A DNA stretch of 44,610 nt from the NCBI GenBank assembly GCA_964248625.1, contig CAXTZG010000021.1, forward strand, positions 1 through 44,610. Direction: 5' to 3'. Both the position numbers and the translations under genes were made by a program. The notes under the pieces are model-generated. The model searched no databases. It was not told where the DNA came from and worked only from the letters and a program-made list of their open reading frames with translations. Below, one piece after another: positions 43,374 through 44,610 of this stretch; the first letter of the stretch is position 1; each line of letters begins with the position of its first letter. The stretch is from Lichenicola sp964248625 (GTDB taxonomy: Bacteria > Pseudomonadota > Alphaproteobacteria > Acetobacterales > Acetobacteraceae).

Positions 43374-44423
43374 TCAGGCGGGCATGACGATCTGCAGCTT
43401 GATGTCGGCGGGACGGGCGGACGCAGCCCGTTCGAATGCCGCCACCGACTGTTCGAACTCGAAGGTATCGGCGATCAGCGGCTTCAGGTCCACCCGTCCG
43501 GACGCGATCATCTCGATGGCGCGGTCGAACACGTTGGCGTAGCGGAACACCGTCTCGATGCGGATTTCCTTGGCCTGCGCGGAGACGATGTCGAAGGCGA
43601 TCTTGTCGGGCGGCATGCCGACCAGCACCACCGTGCCGCCCGGTCGCACGCAGGCGAGCACGTCGTCATACACGCGCGGGCTGCCGCTCGCTTCAAGCAC
43701 GACGTCGGCGCCCCATTCCCGCCCGCAAAGACCGTCGATCCGCTCGCGCAGCGACTCCCGCGACACGTTGACCGGGATCAGCCCGGGATACCGCGCCGCG
43801 ATCTCGAGCTTGGGATCGACCACATCCGAGATCACCACCCGGCCGGCGCCGCTGCCGAGTGCCGCCAGCGCCACCATCAGTCCGATGGTGCCGCAACCGG
43901 TCACGACGCAGGTGTCGCCGGGCTTGATCGCGCCCTTGACGGCGGCCTGCACACCGATCGCGAACGGCTCGACCATGGCGCCTTCGGCAAAGGAGACGGC
44001 GTCGGGAAGCTTGTAGGTATAGGCTGCCGGATGCACCACGTGCGAGGTCAGGCAGCCATGGACCGGCGGTGTCGCCCAGAAGCGCACGGCAGGATCGACG
44101 TTGTAGAGGCCAAGCTTCGACGCCCGCGAGGTCGCGTCCGGTATACCCGGCTCCATGCAGACGCGATCGCCGGCTGCGAATCCGCGCACATTGCTGCCGA
44201 CCTCGGTCACCGTTCCGGCCGCCTCGTGGCCGAGCACCATGGGCTCGCGTACCACGAACGGTCCGATATGGCCGTGCGTGTAGTAGTGCACGTCGCTGCC
44301 GCAGATGCCCACCGTGTGGATGCGGATCCGCACGTCGTCCGGCCCGAGCGACGATGGAAGCTCGATGTCACGCAAGGTGAGTTCGTGCTGACGCTCGAGC
44401 ACGACGGAACGGACCGACGTCAT
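43374..44423 (-). CDS. Zinc-dependent polyol (sorbitol/xylitol) dehydrogenase
   Basis: This 349-residue medium-chain alcohol dehydrogenase is of the sorbitol dehydrogenase type. The catalytic zinc ligands are Cys41 (GICGSD), His66 and Glu67 (LGHEAAG). The structural-zinc four-cysteine loop of many alcohol dehydrogenases is absent, as in mammalian sorbitol dehydrogenase. The NAD site is VVTGCGTIGLMVALAALGSG, followed by VISDVVDPKLEIA. It converts sorbitol to fructose or xylitol to xylulose. It is the first gene of the leftward polyol operon, and its promoter should lie in 44424-44570. Confidence 0.92.
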   Translation of the reverse strand: MTSVRSVVLERQHELTLRDIELPSSLGPDDVRIRIHTVGICGSDVHYYTHGHIGPFVVREPMVLGHEAAGTVTEVGSNVRGFAAGDRVCMEPGIPDATSRASKLGLYNVDPAVRFWATPPVHGCLTSHVVHPAAYTYKLPDAVSFAEGAMVEPFAIGVQAAVKGAIKPGDTCVVTGCGTIGLMVALAALGSGAGRVVISDVVDPKLEIAARYPGLIPVNVSRESLRERIDGLCGREWGADVVLEASGSPRVYDDVLACVRPGGTVVLVGMPPDKIAFDIVSAQAKEIRIETVFRYANVFDRAIEMIASGRVDLKPLIADTFEFEQSVAAFERAASARPADIKLQIVMPA

Positions 44424-44570
44424 GGCACGGGATCTTTCTTCGAGGCGGCGTGCATCGGTATCGATCAGGACCGCAAGAAAGCCGATGGCAGGCCTATTGC
44501 GGAAGGACCGGACGGTGGCAGCGCTGCCGTCGCCGACGTGTCGACGACAGGGCCAGTCCTGTCGGGAAAC

Positions 44571-44598
44571 GCCCGGCCATGCTGGTGCATGGCCGGGC
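44571..44598 (-). terminator. Strong hairpin at the window's right edge, likely terminator of an off-window gene
   Basis: GCCCGGCCATGC (44571-44582) and GCATGGCCGGGC (44587-44598) are a perfect 12-bp inverted repeat with the loop TGGT. On the minus strand it is followed by GTTTCCC, a weak T run, so it probably ends a leftward gene entering from the right. It would also insulate the polyol operon promoter. Confidence 0.6.
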
Positions 44599-44610
44599 GG
44601 GGAGGCTCAG

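Noticed and set aside
1..44610. CRISPR array, prophage, insertion sequence or defence island
   Set aside because: No spaced direct repeats, integrase, transposase or known defence gene was seen anywhere in the window.

Overview
The window is high-GC DNA with long, tightly packed genes. The gene content suggests an alphaproteobacterium, probably a member of the Acetobacteraceae. The reasons are a periplasm-linked oxidative and polyol lifestyle, an SmoEFGK/MtlEFGK-type polyol importer, and an exopolysaccharide cluster. That assignment is an inference; no rRNA or marker gene is present. Five 10-base N runs are assembly gaps. Four lie inside or between genes in a way that breaks reading frames artificially. 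Frame arithmetic suggests that the three intragenic gaps hide only short stretches, most simply about 8 to 11 nt.

Region 1 (1-7431) is a compact selenocysteine island: the C-terminal part of SelB, tRNA-Sec (selC), and a formate dehydrogenase. The large subunit carries an in-frame UGA (4542-4544) followed by a SECIS-like hairpin at the canonical distance. The iron-sulfur subunit and an NrfD-like membrane subunit are encoded divergently. Two small unknown proteins flank the large-subunit gene.

Region 2 (7511-14759) is a surface-polysaccharide cluster. It has a three-module protein (putative GT-A-like domain, F5/8C lectin-like domain, GT14 domain), a stand-alone GT14 enzyme, a membrane GT2 synthase and a polyprenyl glycosylphosphotransferase. 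A cytochrome b561 gene is embedded on the other strand. An MscS-type channel with a cyclic-nucleotide-binding domain follows (15195-16666).

Region 3 (16733-25643) looks like a catabolic module for an unusual pentose. A SorC-type regulator, a methylthioribose kinase (MtnK) and an FMN alpha-hydroxy-acid dehydrogenase run leftward. An RbsBAC-type importer and an aldo/keto reductase run rightward. The natural reading is uptake and phosphorylation of methylthioribose, 5-deoxyribose or a similar sugar.

Region 4 (25818-33984) holds a frameshifted secreted protein of lower GC, then a nickel permease divergent from larC-larE-larB (nickel-pincer cofactor synthesis). These continue into a Tat-exported aldo/keto reductase and a secreted cupin. 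No LarA (the known cofactor user) is present, so the client enzyme is unidentified. A second cupin, a small conserved-looking protein and an XRE regulator follow.

Region 5 (34189-44423) has a DUF885 zinc peptidase. A complete leftward polyol operon follows: zinc polyol dehydrogenase, mannitol/arabinitol dehydrogenase-family enzyme, binding protein, two permeases, ATPase and xylulokinase. No insertion sequence, CRISPR array, prophage or rRNA was seen.
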